From assembly GCA_001970955.1 (NCBI GenBank), contig MPUH01000095.1:46016-110015 (forward strand): 64,000 nt of DNA, written 5' to 3'. Below, piece by piece: positions 63,601-64,000 of this stretch (position 1 is its first letter; each line of letters starts with the position of its first letter). The position numbers and the translations under genes are program-made. The stretch is from Stentor coeruleus. Lineage: Eukaryota > Ciliophora > Heterotrichea > Heterotrichida > Stentoridae. The notes under the pieces are model-generated. The model did not search any database, was not told the origin of the DNA, and worked only from the letters and a program-made list of their open reading frames with translations.

Positions 63601-64000
63601 ACACTATAACTGGAAATTGTGAATGCCCATCTGATCAATATGTTTTAAATGATATATGCACATGCATTGTAATAGGGTCAACATTTAATACTGTAACTGG
63701 AAAATGCGAATGCCCATCTGATCAATATGATTTATATGATATATGTACATGCATTGTAATAGGGTCAACATTTAATACTATTACTGGAAAATGTGAATGC
63801 CCATCTGATCAATATGTTTTAAATGATATATGCACATGCATTGTAGGAGGGTCTGCATTTAAGACTCTTACTGAAAAGTGTGAATGCCCGATCAATATGT
63901 TTTAAATGATATATGTGTATGCATTGTAATAGGGTCAACAATTATTTAATACTGTAAATGGAAAATGCGAATGCCCATCTGATCAATATGACTTATATGG
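60681..64000 (+). CDS. Secreted/surface protein with Cys-rich (EGF-like) repeats, five introns, 3' partial
   Basis: The ATG at 60681 opens a signal peptide (MSFLNFFLFILASADYL). Five 15-nt introns (60753-60767, 61338-61352, 61653-61667, 61956-61970, 62262-62276) each end in TAG in frame, so the coding is continuous only when they are removed. The N-terminal ~700 residues look like repeated beta-sandwich units (e.g. VTVNILDSSGADSKKYFI). From about 62850 a Cys-rich array follows, each unit near 30-34 aa with the pattern CxC..G..(Y/F)NT.T..CECP..QY. It runs off the window. At about 63888 four bases are missing and at about 63942 four extra appear, so a ~55-nt stretch is out of frame. It is probably a large cell-surface or secreted protein; its partners are unknown. 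Confidence 0.82.
62850..64000 (+). repeat. Tandem Cys-rich coding repeats (~100 bp unit)
   Basis: At least ten units of roughly 93-105 bp, each with a tgtgaatgtcc-like core and the consensus CECPxDQYVLNDICTCIV. The last four units, from about 63600, are nearly identical at DNA level, which points to recent duplication and would also trouble assembly. The array continues past the window end. Confidence 0.85.

Noticed and set aside
1-64000. tRNA or rRNA genes, CRISPR arrays, transposons
   Set aside because: I looked for T-loop-like GGTTCRA strings with acceptor pairing, regularly spaced repeats and transposase motifs and found none that hold up; by eye a tRNA could still be missed.

Overview
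The window looks like somatic (macronuclear) DNA of a heterotrich ciliate, most probably a Stentor. It is AT-rich (by eye roughly 70% A+T), gene-dense, and uses the standard stops: TAA and TAG end most genes, TGA ends one. Many genes are interrupted by introns of exactly 15 nt of the form GTA(A/T)...ATATAG. I place 22 introns: 21 are 15 nt and one reads as 14 nt. Several reading frames that seem to end in TAG simply run into such an intron, and at least one intron has no in-frame stop and would be translated silently.

Layout. 1-8.6 kb: a partial EF-hand protein, a CKK-domain (CAMSAP-like) protein, an OSCA/TMEM63-like channel and an ABCG half-transporter. 8.6-10.4 kb: no gene seen. 10.4-22.4 kb: an aromatic amino acid hydroxylase, CKS, a large Sfi1-repeat protein, IFT56/TTC26, sphingosine-1-phosphate lyase and a protein kinase. 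22.7-29.9 kb: a compact minus-strand run (FAIM-like protein, long coiled-coil/EF-hand protein, a hypothetical, an RBM5/RBM10-like splicing regulator), then a divergent U11-59K/PDCD7-like gene only 16 bp away and a small Tim chaperone. 29.9-33.5 kb: an ankyrin-SAM protein with a CaaX end and a dynamin-related GTPase. 34.3-38 kb: a sparse region holding an inverted pair of small two-TM paralogues, one frameshifted, flanking a decayed protein-kinase pseudogene. 38.3-49 kb: an unknown protein, an XK-related-like membrane protein, an MGRN1-like E3 ligase, ATG4, a dual-specificity phosphatase and a coiled-coil/PH protein. 49.5-59.1 kb: a GNAT-like large protein, a coiled-coil gene, a CFAP157-like gene, a PX sorting nexin and a CDPK. 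59.1-64 kb: intergenic DNA with a 63-bp tandem repeat, then a secreted Cys-rich repeat protein running off the end.

No single operon-like system is evident. The themes fit a large contractile ciliated cell: cilia and basal bodies (IFT56, CFAP157-like), centrin-binding scaffolds (Sfi1), microtubule minus ends (CKK), calcium signalling (CDPK, EF-hand proteins, OSCA-like channel), membrane remodelling (dynamin, sorting nexin, ATG4) and RNA splicing. Three single-N positions (50433, 50618, 58419) are unmerged overlapping contig ends; they duplicate short stretches and break two genes that are probably intact in the cell.
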